Assembly: GCA_036271555.1 (NCBI GenBank)
Contig: DATBAK010000001.1
Span: 62,001 to 126,000, forward strand
Reading direction: 5' to 3'
Length of the DNA stretch: 64,000 bases
Source of the DNA: Acidimicrobiia bacterium
Lineage (GTDB): Bacteria; Actinomycetota; Acidimicrobiia; IMCC26256; PALSA-610
The notes under the pieces: generated by a model
Told to the model about the DNA's origin: nothing
Seen by the model: only the letters and a program-made list of their open reading frames with translations
The model's database searches: none
Shown here: positions 40,802-48,252 of the stretch, piece after piece
Layout: each line of letters starts with the position of its first letter
Position numbering within the stretch: the first letter of the stretch is position 1
Program-made: the position numbers and the translations under genes

Positions 40802-41241
40802 CTACCAGTCCCACCGCAACGCCTGCCGGCACGCGCGGTGCGCGACGGCGTGCACCTGGCGCACGGTCGCGGGAGCGCGGCCCTCGTCGAGCATCTTGGC
40901 GTAGAGCGCGTCGAGGTCGGAGCCGCGCAGCCGCTCGAGACGCATCGCGCCGAGCTCGGGCTTCAGTCGCAACTCGACGATACGCTCGTAGCCCTCGAAC
41001 GTCTTCACCGCGAGCGACGGGCGCGCGTGCTCGAGCCAGCGGTCGAGGAGCTCGCCGACGGTCGGACGATCGACGCGCGCGCGGCCGTCCTCGACCTGAT
41101 CTTGGAGTCGGAGCTCCGCGCGCTCGGCCGCCTTGCGCGTGCCGTGCACCGTCTCGCGCAGGTAACGCGACTTGCCGGTGCGCGGGTCGCGTCCCGCGAC
41201 ACGACGACCTGGAACGTTTTCGGCCCGCGCTCTCGGATCAC
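40802..41241 (-). pseudogene. int: Tyrosine integrase, frameshifted and lacking the catalytic domain
   Basis: GTG 41241 opens VIRERGPKTFQVVVS in one frame. The rest, AGRDPRTGKSRYLRETVHGT then VGELLDRWLEHARPSLAVKT and LYAKMLDEGRAPATVRQVHA, lies in the next frame; restoring one base near 41197 joins them. These are the arm-binding and core-binding (SAM-like) domains of actinophage integrases. The gene ends at RQALRWDW-stop, before the catalytic Arg/His/Arg/His/Tyr part. It is adjacent to attR and tRNA-Lys, as in tRNA-targeting elements. Excision by this protein is not possible. Confidence 0.85.
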
Positions 41242-41270
41242 GCGCTGATCGTCGCGCCCCGCTGCGACAG

Positions 41271-41290
41271 TGCATGCCATCGTGCATGCC
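41271..41290. repeat. Right arm-type integrase sites (TGCATGCC x2)
   Basis: TGCATGCC at 41271-41278 and 41283-41290, 12-bp period and same orientation as the left pair. They lie between the integrase start and the right core. Confidence 0.6.
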
Positions 41291-41349
41291 ACGCGATCGG
41301 CGCGCGCCGCGCGCACGCTGCACGCGCGCCGTTGACCTGGACGTTCGTG

Positions 41350-41396
41350 GTGGGTCGCCGGGGGATCGAACCCCGAACCTGCGGATTAAAAGTCCG
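41350..41396 (-). repeat. Right attachment core (attR) within tRNA-Lys
   Basis: Identical 47-bp partner of 31208-31254. Here it is joined to the 5' part of the tRNA, so integration kept the tRNA gene intact. Confidence 0.9.
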
Positions 41397-41423
41397 ACGC
41401 TCTGCCAGTTGAGCTAGCGACCC
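41351..41423 (-). tRNA. tRNA-Lys(TTT)
   Basis: A complete 73-nt cloverleaf: acceptor GGGTCGC pairs with GCGACCC, D arm with AGCTCAACTGGCAGAGC, anticodon loop CTTTTAA giving anticodon TTT, T arm GGGGTTCGATCCCC, discriminator A. No encoded CCA. It is the integration target of the adjacent element. The 41424-41640 stretch upstream has no gene and should hold its promoter. Confidence 0.95.
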
Positions 41424-41640
41424 CGAGGTCAGGAGCCTAGGGCGATGTCGGCGGCGCCCATTTCGGCGGCGTTCGCCCGTTACTCGCACGGACACCGCGG
41501 GAACCATCTCGGTGAACGGCCGCGGACTCGGGTCCGAATCGTGAAGGGCGAGCTCGACGACGACTGACCCGCAGACGAGCGCCGCAGCACGCGAGGCGTC
41601 GAAGTTCGTCGCGGTCGCGGAGTACCTCGTCGCCGCGTGG

Positions 41641-42348
41641 GTGCTCGCGGTCGCCGCGGGCTGCATCGTCGCGGTCTGCTACTCAGAGCTGTCGCACGTC
41701 GAAGTCGGCCCGATGACCGGCAATGCGATCGCGACCGGCGTCAGCATCGGCGCTCGTGGCTCGAACGCGATGCTCACACGCGCGGTGGCGATCGTGGCGT
41801 TCGTGCTCGGTGTCGCGGCGGGTGTCGCCGTAGCCGAAGAGTGCTCGCGGCACCGCGTGAGGCGGGTGCTCGCGTCGACACTGGGACTCGAGCTCCTGCT
41901 CCTCGCCGCGTTCTTGTGGTGGGTGGCCGCGTCGGCGGGCGCGTCGAGACTGAATGCGACGTCGCCGTGGCCGCTCGACGGTCTCGTCGCACTGCCCGCG
42001 CTCGCGATGGGGATGCAGACCGCGGCGCTGCGACGCGTCGGTGGGCAGACCGTGCGCACCGTGTACGTCTCGGGTGTCGTCACGCGCGCAGCCGAGGAAG
42101 CGGTGCGCTACGTGTACTGGCGACGCGACCGCCGCCGGGGCGCGACGCAGGTGCCTTGGCACAACGAGCCGACCCCACGCCGGATCGCGCTGCTGGCCGG
42201 CATCTTCGTGATGTACGCGGTCGGCGCGATCGCCGGCGGGTGGCTCGACGCCGAATGGCACGTCTGGGCGCTGGTCGCGCCACTCGCGTTGCTCGCCGTC
42301 GTCGCGTGCGCCGACGCCGCGATCGACGTCGGTCCGCCCGCCCGTTGA
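41641..42348 (+). CDS. DUF1275 (YoaK-like) membrane protein
   Basis: The 235-residue protein has six predicted membrane segments. Family landmarks are SELSHVEVGPMTGNAIATG near the start and ALAMGMQTAALRRVGGQTVR with VSGVVTRAAEEA in the middle. DUF1275 proteins are predicted transporters of unknown substrate. GTG 41641 is the first start after an in-frame stop. No SD is clear. Confidence 0.8.
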   Translation: MLAVAAGCIVAVCYSELSHVEVGPMTGNAIATGVSIGARGSNAMLTRAVAIVAFVLGVAAGVAVAEECSRHRVRRVLASTLGLELLLLAAFLWWVAASAGASRLNATSPWPLDGLVALPALAMGMQTAALRRVGGQTVRTVYVSGVVTRAAEEAVRYVYWRRDRRRGATQVPWHNEPTPRRIALLAGIFVMYAVGAIAGGWLDAEWHVWALVAPLALLAVVACADAAIDVGPPAR

Positions 42349-42357
42349 CGGCGCGGT

Positions 42358-43323
42358 TCAGCGCAGGTCGTCGGCGATCTGCGCGAAGAGACGGACGGTC
42401 TCGGTGTCGGGATAGTCGGAGCACCACGGGTAGAAGCCGGTGCATCCCAAATCGACGTAGGTCTGGATCCGCGCCGCGACCTGCTCCGGCGTGCCGACCA
42501 AGTTGCCGGCGCGCCACGACTCGAACGGCTCACGGCGCATCGACAGCGAGCCCGCGTCGACGATCTCCTGCTCGGTCTCGCGGATGAAGATCTCACCCGA
42601 GATCGTCTTGCGGATCTCGTCGTAGTCGCGGCCGACGTCCTTGCAGTGGCCCTGGAGCACCTCGGCCTTGTGCTGCCAGTCGTGCGGCTTGCCACCGAAG
42701 TTCGACGCGTCCGCGAGCCGCGCGACCACGCGCAGGGTGAGCTGCTCACCGCCGCCGCCGATGAGGATCTCCGGGTGCGGCTGCTGCACCGGCTTCGGAT
42801 CGCACTGCGCGCCATCGAGCGTGAAGTGGCGTCCGTGATACGAGACGTCGGGCTGCGACCACATCGCCTTCACGACCTCGACCGTCTCGCGCAGCAGACG
42901 GATGCGGTCGGCGGGCACGGGGAACTCGTAGCCGTAACCCTTGAACTCGTGCTCGTACCAGCCCGCGCCGATTCCCCAGATGAGCCGCCCTCCCGACATC
43001 ACGTCGATGTTCGCCGTGATCTTGGCGAGCAACCCGGGGTTGCGATACGGCGCGCACCCGACCATCTGCCCGAGCTTGATCCGCGACGTGCGCTGGCTGA
43101 TCGCCGCCATCGTCGTCCAGCACTCGAACATCGTCTCGTGCGCAGGTACGGGCACATTGTGGAAGTGGTCGTAGACCCACAACGAGTCGAAGCCGAGCGC
43201 CTCCGCGTACTGCGCGATCTCGACGGCCTTCGCCCACTTCGCCTGCGGGTCCGCGATCGAGGCGAGCTCCATCTTCCAACCCTGCGGGACGAACACGCCG
43301 AAGGTGAGGTCATGCGATGCCAT
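42358..43323 (-). CDS. LLM-class F420/flavin-dependent oxidoreductase
   Basis: The 321-residue luciferase-like TIM barrel has GVFVPQGW, FDSLWVYDHF near residue 45, RIKLGQMVGCAPYRNPGLLA, DVMSGGRLIWGIGAGWYEHE, and ILIGGGGEQLTLRVVARLAD. In actinobacteria this subgroup usually uses F420. The substrate is unknown. Converges with DUF1275 across 9 bp. Confidence 0.88.
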   Translation of the reverse strand: MASHDLTFGVFVPQGWKMELASIADPQAKWAKAVEIAQYAEALGFDSLWVYDHFHNVPVPAHETMFECWTTMAAISQRTSRIKLGQMVGCAPYRNPGLLAKITANIDVMSGGRLIWGIGAGWYEHEFKGYGYEFPVPADRIRLLRETVEVVKAMWSQPDVSYHGRHFTLDGAQCDPKPVQQPHPEILIGGGGEQLTLRVVARLADASNFGGKPHDWQHKAEVLQGHCKDVGRDYDEIRKTISGEIFIRETEQEIVDAGSLSMRREPFESWRAGNLVGTPEQVAARIQTYVDLGCTGFYPWCSDYPDTETVRLFAQIADDLR

Positions 43324-43412
43324 GCGACCTTCCTAGCAGTTGGACGCCTCCGCGCATTCAGCCGCGAGTACGTTGCGGACGTCCCGTCACATGCCGACCT
43401 GGGAGGCCAGCC

Positions 43413-43964
43413 ATGTGGGGAGTGTCGATTCGACGCGTGCTCGTCGCGAGCGCAGTCGTGGTGCCGATCGCGATCGCGGTCCCCGCGGGCGCAGCGTCGA
43501 AGACCGCGACGATCCAGGCGCACTTCAACCGCGGCGGCACCCAGGCGTACCTCCAAGACGGCGTGTGTCCCGACCGCCACGTCGACGGCGATCCGTCCGA
43601 GGCGAAGTTCGAGGAGTACAACGAGGTCGACGCCGGCGGGCAGGGTCACGGCGACACCACCATCGGGCTCAGCATCTGCTGGCAGAACTCGAGCGCGCTC
43701 GGCGGCAACTGCGTCGACCGCGGAACATTCGCGTACTCGACGGGCAGCGGAACACTGAAGGGCACCGTGAGCGGCTGCGAATCGTTCAGCGACAGCGACC
43801 CGTTCACGTTCACGCTCACGGTCACCGCCGCCGACGGCGACCTCACCGGCACGACGGGTCAGCTCGGCTACACGGGCTGCCAGCCCTTCGGCGGCGAGCT
43901 CGTCGCCAAGCTGAAGACGATGACCGACACGCCGCCCCGCACGCCCGCCGTCTGCTTCGACTGA
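43413..43964 (+). CDS. Secreted protein of unknown function
   Basis: The 183-residue protein has a signal peptide (VLVASAVVVPIAIAVPAGAA) and a beta-rich mature region with six Cys (DGVCPD, LSICWQ, GNCVD, SGCESF, TGCQPF, PAVCFD), which could form three disulfides. GGGAGG lies 8 nt upstream of ATG. No known domain is recognised. Confidence 0.7.
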   Translation: MWGVSIRRVLVASAVVVPIAIAVPAGAASKTATIQAHFNRGGTQAYLQDGVCPDRHVDGDPSEAKFEEYNEVDAGGQGHGDTTIGLSICWQNSSALGGNCVDRGTFAYSTGSGTLKGTVSGCESFSDSDPFTFTLTVTAADGDLTGTTGQLGYTGCQPFGGELVAKLKTMTDTPPRTPAVCFD

Positions 43965-43986
43965 CCGGGGCCCTGACGCGTCCGCG

Positions 43987-44361
43987 TCAGTCGCAGTGCG
44001 CAGCGGACCACGCGTCGATTGCGGCGCGCTCGGTCGTCGCGCGCGCGAACTGACGGGCGGCGACCGAGGCGCGCACGGTCTCGGCGGCGGCGCGCAACGA
44101 CGACGGTCCCGCCTGCTCGAAACGCGCGAGCGAGGCGCGGTAGGTCGCGATCGCGCGGACGAGCGCGGCCTCCGACGCCTCGGGATCGGAAGCGTCGACA
44201 CCGCGCAACGCGTCGGCCGCGCGCTGCAGATCGCCGAGCGCCGCGCACGCGGCCTTCTCGTCGACGACCCGGCCCGTCGGCCCCGAACCGTTCGACGACG
44301 CGCCGCCGCTGCACGCCGCGACCGCGAGACCGAGGACGACGACACACGCAGCCGCTCGCAT
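43987..44361 (-). CDS. Small lipoprotein
   Basis: The 124-residue protein begins with a lipobox (VLGLAVAACSGG) and is otherwise helical (KAACAALGDLQRAADALRG; RATTERAAIDAWSAAHC). No family recognised. A TACCGT box lies 8 nt before the ATG on the minus strand. Confidence 0.7.
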   Translation of the reverse strand: MRAAACVVVLGLAVAACSGGASSNGSGPTGRVVDEKAACAALGDLQRAADALRGVDASDPEASEAALVRAIATYRASLARFEQAGPSSLRAAAETVRASVAARQFARATTERAAIDAWSAAHCD

Positions 44362-44443
44362 CGGGCGGCACGGTAGCGGGATCGCCGGGAGGGTCGAGCG
44401 ACCGTTGCGCTAGCATCTCCCGGTTCCACCCTCGAGAGTTCGA

Positions 44444-44516
44444 GCCCCCATCGTCTAGTGGCCCAGGACGCCGCCCTTTCAAGGCGGTAACGGGGATTCG
44501 AACTCCCCTGGGGGCA
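44444..44516 (+). tRNA. tRNA-Glu(TTC)
   Basis: Acceptor GCCCCCA pairs with TGGGGGC; anticodon loop CTTTCAA with TTC; T arm GGGGATTCGAACTCCCC. 73 nt with discriminator A and no encoded CCA. First of three clustered tRNAs. Confidence 0.95.
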
Positions 44517-44520
44517 CATT

Positions 44521-44595
44521 GGTCCTGTGGTGCAGTTTGGAGTGCACGCCGCCCTGTCAAGGCGGAGGCCGCGGGTTCAAATCCCGTCAGGACCG
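44521..44595 (+). tRNA. tRNA-Asp(GTC)
   Basis: Acceptor GGTCCTG pairs with CAGGACC; anticodon loop CTGTCAA with GTC; T arm GCGGGTTCAAATCCCGT. It follows tRNA-Glu by 4 nt, so both are cut from one transcript. Confidence 0.95.
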
Positions 44596-44624
44596 CGGAT
44601 CGGCGGCGTTGCCGTCGGATGCCA

Positions 44625-44697
44625 GGCCGGGTAGCTCAGTTGGCAGAGCGTGCGCCTGAAAAGCGCAAGGTCACCGGATCGACGCCGGTCCCGGCCA
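44625..44697 (+). tRNA. tRNA-Phe(GAA)
   Basis: Acceptor GGCCGGG pairs with CCCGGCC; D arm TAGCTCAGTTGGCAGAGC; anticodon loop CTGAAAA with GAA. Discriminator A; no encoded CCA. Third tRNA of the cluster. Confidence 0.95.
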
Positions 44698-44708
44698 CTG
44701 TCTTTATC

Positions 44709-44795
44709 GGTCGGGCTCGCAAGCGTCGCCCTGCTGACGCCTCAGGCCCAACTCGGCCGGACCGCGAAGCGCCCGGCCGTTCATGCCGGAACGAT
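44709..44795 (+). ncRNA. Structured two-hairpin intergenic element, copy B
   Basis: Directly after tRNA-Phe. It has the CTGACGCCTCAG box, stem CGGCCGG (44754-44760) with CCGGCCG (44773-44779) around CGC-GAA-GCG, and stem CGTTC (44778-44782) with GAACG (44789-44793). It matches copy A at 16502-16591 in order and spacing, with different but paired stem bases. Here it may end the tRNA transcript. The remaining 44796-44870 has no gene. Confidence 0.5.
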
Positions 44796-44870
44796 GCGCA
44801 CTCGGCGCGTTCGCTGCGTCGCGCGAGCCGATTCGATCAGCGGGCCGCAACCGAGCGCGCTCGTCGGCGC

Positions 44871-45080
44871 CTAGATCGCGTGGCCTTCTTCGACTTGCTC
44901 GAGGAAGGCGCGGATCTCGCTCGCCTTGAACCGGCGGTGACCGCCGAGCGTGCGAATCGCGGAGATCTTGCCGGCGCGCGCCCAACGCGTCACGGTCTTC
45001 GGGTTCACGCGGAACATCGCCGCGACCTCGGAAGGGGTGAGGAGGGCGTCATCGGCGTCGCGGGCATTCGGCTTGTCCAT
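44871..45080 (-). CDS. bldC: BldC-like MerR-type DNA-binding protein
   Basis: The 69-residue protein is essentially one winged HTH: LLTPSEVAAMFRVNPKTVTR, WARAGKISAIRTLGGHRRFK, ASEIRAFL. This is the BldC pattern, a developmental regulator that binds DNA cooperatively at direct repeats. ATG 45080 has GGGAG upstream. A TATAGA-like box lies ~120 nt upstream. It is divergent from the ParA gene across 213 bp that hold no gene. Confidence 0.92.
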   Translation of the reverse strand: MDKPNARDADDALLTPSEVAAMFRVNPKTVTRWARAGKISAIRTLGGHRRFKASEIRAFLEQVEEGHAI

Positions 45081-45256
45081 CGTCGTCGCTCCCTGACTCG
45101 ATCTGCGTGGGCCACCCAACCGCGCGTCAGCGCCGGGGCCGGATCTCGTCCGCCGCATCCTGGCGACGACGACGGGACCCTGCGGGCTGGGCAGATCCGT
45201 CTATACCCACAGTAGTCGATGCCGCCCGAGGCGTCGCAAAGGGGACAAAGACGGCC

Positions 45257-45291
45257 GTACGCTGCACAGACGCCGCTCGTACACTGCGCAG
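45257..45291 (+). promoter_or_regulatory. Tandem 13-bp repeats upstream of the ParA-like gene
   Basis: GTACGCTGCACAG (45257-45269) and GTACACTGCGCAG (45279-45291) are spaced 22 bp apart, about two helical turns, directly before ATG 45294. The second includes a TACACT -10-like box. BldC is known to bind direct repeats, so it is one candidate ligand. Confidence 0.45.
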
Positions 45292-45293
45292 CG

Positions 45294-46061
45294 ATGGCAC
45301 GGGTGCTCGCGATCGCCAACCAGAAGGGCGGCGTCGCGAAGACGACGACGGTGCACGCGCTCGGCACCGCGCTCGCGCGTCTCGGCGACCGCGTGCTGCT
45401 CGTCGACCTCGACCCGCAGGCCTGTCTCACGTTCTCGACGGGGCTCGACCCCGATCGGATCGGCGTGTCGTTGCACGACGTGCTCGTCGGTCGCAACAAG
45501 GCCGCCGACGCGCGCCACGATCTCGGCGAGCTGTCGATCCTCCCCGCGTCGATCGATCTCGCGGGCACGGAGCTCTTCCTGCTCGGCCGCACCGGACGCG
45601 AGTACGCGCTCACACGCGCCATCGAACCGTTGCTCGACGAGTTCGACACCGTCCTCCTCGACTGCCCGCCGTCGCTCGGCGTGCTCACGGTCAACGGGCT
45701 CACCGCCGCGCACGAGGTCGTGATCCCGTTGCAGTGCGAAGCGCTCGCGCACCGCGGCGTCGGTCAGCTGCTCGACACCGTCAACGACGTGCGCACCTTC
45801 ACGAACCCGAACCTCGTCGTGCGGGGCGTGATCGCCACGATGTTCGACAGCCGCACGCGTCACGGTCGCGAAGTGATCGAGGACGCGCAGACGCGCTTCG
45901 GGCTCACGGTGCTCGAGCCGCCGATCCCGAAGTCGGTGCGCTTCGCGGAGGCGCCGGGGCGCGGCGTGTCGATCCTCGATCACGCGTCCAACTCGCGCGG
46001 CGCGCAGGCGTATCGCGAGGTCGCGCGCACGCTGCACGCGGATCCGCTCCCGCATGACTGA
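45294..46061 (+). CDS. ParA/Soj-type ATPase
   Basis: The 255-residue protein has the deviant Walker A NQKGGVAKTTTVHALG, Walker A' LLVDLDPQACLTFSTG and Walker B TVLLDCPPSLGVLTVNGL. No ParB is adjacent and the locus is not near an obvious origin, so it may position another cargo than the chromosome. Its end overlaps the next gene by 8 bp. Confidence 0.88.
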   Translation: MARVLAIANQKGGVAKTTTVHALGTALARLGDRVLLVDLDPQACLTFSTGLDPDRIGVSLHDVLVGRNKAADARHDLGELSILPASIDLAGTELFLLGRTGREYALTRAIEPLLDEFDTVLLDCPPSLGVLTVNGLTAAHEVVIPLQCEALAHRGVGQLLDTVNDVRTFTNPNLVVRGVIATMFDSRTRHGREVIEDAQTRFGLTVLEPPIPKSVRFAEAPGRGVSILDHASNSRGAQAYREVARTLHADPLPHD

Positions 46062-46407
46062 CCCGGGACTCGCACGCACGCGTCCGACGAAGCGAACGCG
46101 CGATCCGCTCGGGAAGTCGGCGCTCTTCTCGACCGGCGGGAGCGAACGCATGCCCGTCCCGATCGACGCCGACGCGGAAGGTCGCGGCGCGAGCCATCTC
46201 TTCACGAAGCCCGACGCCACTCCGGGCACGCTGATCGTCGACTGCGCGGCGTGCGGTCGCCGGACGCGCATCACGTACGCCGAGTTCGCGACGCTCCACT
46301 TCCCCGTGTGGCTCTGGATCCCGTCGCCCGCGCGCACGCACCGGCATTGGTTGCGCTGCCCGACGTGCCACCGCTTCGCGTGGCTGCGCGCCGGCTGGCT
46401 CGAATAG
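46054..46407 (+). CDS. Zinc-ribbon-like protein of unknown function
   Basis: The 117-residue protein has a disordered N-terminal half and a C-terminal ribbon with paired cysteines (VDCAACGRRTRI and LRCPTCHRFAWL). It overlaps parA by 8 bp, which suggests coupled translation and a linked function. No family name is recognised. Confidence 0.75.
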   Translation: MTDPGLARTRPTKRTRDPLGKSALFSTGGSERMPVPIDADAEGRGASHLFTKPDATPGTLIVDCAACGRRTRITYAEFATLHFPVWLWIPSPARTHRHWLRCPTCHRFAWLRAGWLE

Positions 46408-46448
46408 GCGCCGGCAACCTTCGGCGTGACCCGCGTGTCTGCCCGTTG

Positions 46449-47057
46449 ATGACCGGAACTCGCATCGTCGTGGCCGCAACGCTCGTGATCGCGCTCGGCG
46501 CGTGTCACGGCGGGTCGAAGCAGGCATCACCGTCGAGCTCCTCGACCTCGACGTCGACAACAACGACGATCGTCTCCACGACGACGGCCGCGCCGACCAC
46601 CACCACCGCCGCCGCGACGACCACCGCCGTCTCGTCGGTCCCACGTTGTCGCAGCGCGAACCTCCGCATCACCGCGTCGGCACCGGACGGCGCCGCGGGC
46701 ACCGAGTACTTCGAGCTGCAGTACCGGAACGCGGGCACCGCGCCGTGCGAGATGACGGGCTATCCCGGCGTGTCGTTCCTCGACGCGACCGGCAAGCAGA
46801 TCGGCGTGCCCGCGCGCCGCAGCGGACAGTCGTACACGAGCGTCGTCGATCCGGTCGGCGGGACCGTCTCCTCGCAGGTCGCCGCGGGCAACCCGAGCGT
46901 GAGGATGTGCCCGGCCGCGTCGACGCACACTGTTCGCGTGTATCCGCCGAACGAGACCGCGCCGGTGAACGTCACGATCGCCGGCGGTCTGAGCGTCTGC
47001 TCCGCGCAGAACCCGCCCGCGTTCATCGAACCCGTGGTCGCGACGGCGAACGGTTGA
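46449..47057 (+). CDS. DUF4232-like lipoprotein
   Basis: The 202-residue protein has a lipobox (LVIALGACHGG), a long Ser/Thr linker and a DUF4232-like domain (CRSANLRITASAPDGAAGTE; YRNAGTAPCEMTGYPGVSFL) with four Cys. Common in actinobacterial envelopes, no known function. Converges with the PQQ-type gene. Confidence 0.8.
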   Translation: MTGTRIVVAATLVIALGACHGGSKQASPSSSSTSTSTTTTIVSTTTAAPTTTTAAATTTAVSSVPRCRSANLRITASAPDGAAGTEYFELQYRNAGTAPCEMTGYPGVSFLDATGKQIGVPARRSGQSYTSVVDPVGGTVSSQVAAGNPSVRMCPAASTHTVRVYPPNETAPVNVTIAGGLSVCSAQNPPAFIEPVVATANG

Positions 47058-47058
47058 T

Positions 47059-48240
47059 CTACGAGGTGTGCGGAATCAGCGCGTAGAGCTGGTCGGAGGT
47101 CGCGACGTAGATGCGGATGCCCGACGCGGTGATCCCCTCGAGCGCTGTGTTCGTGAACACTCGAGTGCCCTCCAGCATCCCGGTCGTGATCGAGCGCGCC
47201 TGCACCTGGCTCTTGTTCGAGAAATCGCTGTTGTAGACCGTGTAGAAGGTCGAACCGACGATCGCCGGGTCGAAGCCCGTGTTGGCGCGCGGACCCCACA
47301 GCCGCGCACCGGTCGTCGCGTCGTAGCCGGAGAGCTGACTGCCGCCGCTCGAGCTGACGTGGTTGTCGCCGTCGAGGGCGACAGTGTCGCCGACCGCGAG
47401 CACGTTCGCACCGTTCGCCCGCCACGCGACCGCGCCGGTCGTCGGGTCGATGACGAGCGTCCCGAACCCCGCGCCCTCCTGCGGCGTGTACTCGACTGCG
47501 TAGACGAGGCCGTGCGCGTAGACCGTCTTGCTCACGGCCGACGTCGGCGCGCCCGGAGCCTTGAACACCACCGACGACTGTCCGTCGGTCTCGCCGTACA
47601 CGGTCAGGAAGTCGTGCTGCACGTCGCTCGCATTGAGCGTGGTGCTCCAGACATACAGATTGCCGTCGCCGAGTGCGAGCGTCCCGGCCGATTGGTGTGC
47701 GCTCTTCGTCCACACGAGCGTGCCCGTCGCGTCGTAGCGCGTGACCGCGAGCGTCGTGTACACCTGCCGCCCCTCGTTGACGACGAACACGTTCGCGCCG
47801 TCGATCGCGACGCCGGTGATGCCATGGCGACCCGGCGGGACGGCGCTCCAACGCACGCGTCCGTCGGTCGCGTCGAGGGCGATGACGTGTCCTGTCCCGT
47901 TGGTCGCCCGCGTGTGCAGGTAGACCACACCGTTCGCGACTGCGTCGATCTGCGAGTCGCTGACCGTGCCGAGCGAGTGGGTCCAGCCGACCGCGCCCGT
48001 CGCGGAGTTGAAGGTCCGGACGGTCGACGAGAACGCCTGCCCACCGTTGGGCCCGACCCGATCGACCGTGAAGAGCTTGCTCCCCACGACGATCGGCGCC
48101 TGGCACGCCGGACAGTTCACGGACCACCGGTTCGTGAACGTCACGGTCGGCGGCGACGCCGCGAACGACTGCGCCGCCACGCCCGACCCGAGTGATCCGA
48201 GCGCGATCACGAAGAATGCCACTACCCCACGCTTCAGCAT
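47059..48240 (-). CDS. Secreted PQQ-like beta-propeller protein
   Basis: The 393-residue protein has a signal peptide (VVAFFVIALGSLGSGVAA) and repeating propeller blades of the type GxVxAxDxxTGxxxW: IALDATDGRVRWS, VIDPTTGAVAWRA, GYDATTGARLWG. Several TAGGCT/TATAGG-type features precede it. PQQ-type repeats often bind cell-surface partners; no enzyme site is visible. N-terminal Cys pair VNCPACQAP is present. Confidence 0.85.
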   Translation of the reverse strand: MLKRGVVAFFVIALGSLGSGVAAQSFAASPPTVTFTNRWSVNCPACQAPIVVGSKLFTVDRVGPNGGQAFSSTVRTFNSATGAVGWTHSLGTVSDSQIDAVANGVVYLHTRATNGTGHVIALDATDGRVRWSAVPPGRHGITGVAIDGANVFVVNEGRQVYTTLAVTRYDATGTLVWTKSAHQSAGTLALGDGNLYVWSTTLNASDVQHDFLTVYGETDGQSSVVFKAPGAPTSAVSKTVYAHGLVYAVEYTPQEGAGFGTLVIDPTTGAVAWRANGANVLAVGDTVALDGDNHVSSSGGSQLSGYDATTGARLWGPRANTGFDPAIVGSTFYTVYNSDFSNKSQVQARSITTGMLEGTRVFTNTALEGITASGIRIYVATSDQLYALIPHTS

Positions 48241-48246
48241 GGCGGA

Positions 48247-48252
48247 AGCCTA
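48247..48252 (-). promoter_or_regulatory. -10 box (TAGGCT) of the propeller gene, inside the purM end
   Basis: On the minus strand TAGGCT lies 6 nt before ATG 48240. It overlaps the last codons of purM, so the propeller gene has its own start within the upstream gene. Confidence 0.5.

Larger units (their letters stand above)
31208..41396. mobile_element. Decayed 10.2-kb integrated phage-like element in tRNA-Lys
   Basis: Bounds are the two 47-bp attachment cores. A truncated tyrosine integrase lies next to the complete tRNA, the classic layout. Paired TGCATGCC sites lie inside both ends. The cargo includes tail and tape-measure fragments, an M15 peptidase with small membrane proteins, SGNH and glucanase genes, and a toxin-like pair. 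No terminase, portal, capsid or replication genes are seen, so this is a remnant or satellite rather than a complete prophage. Confidence 0.85.
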
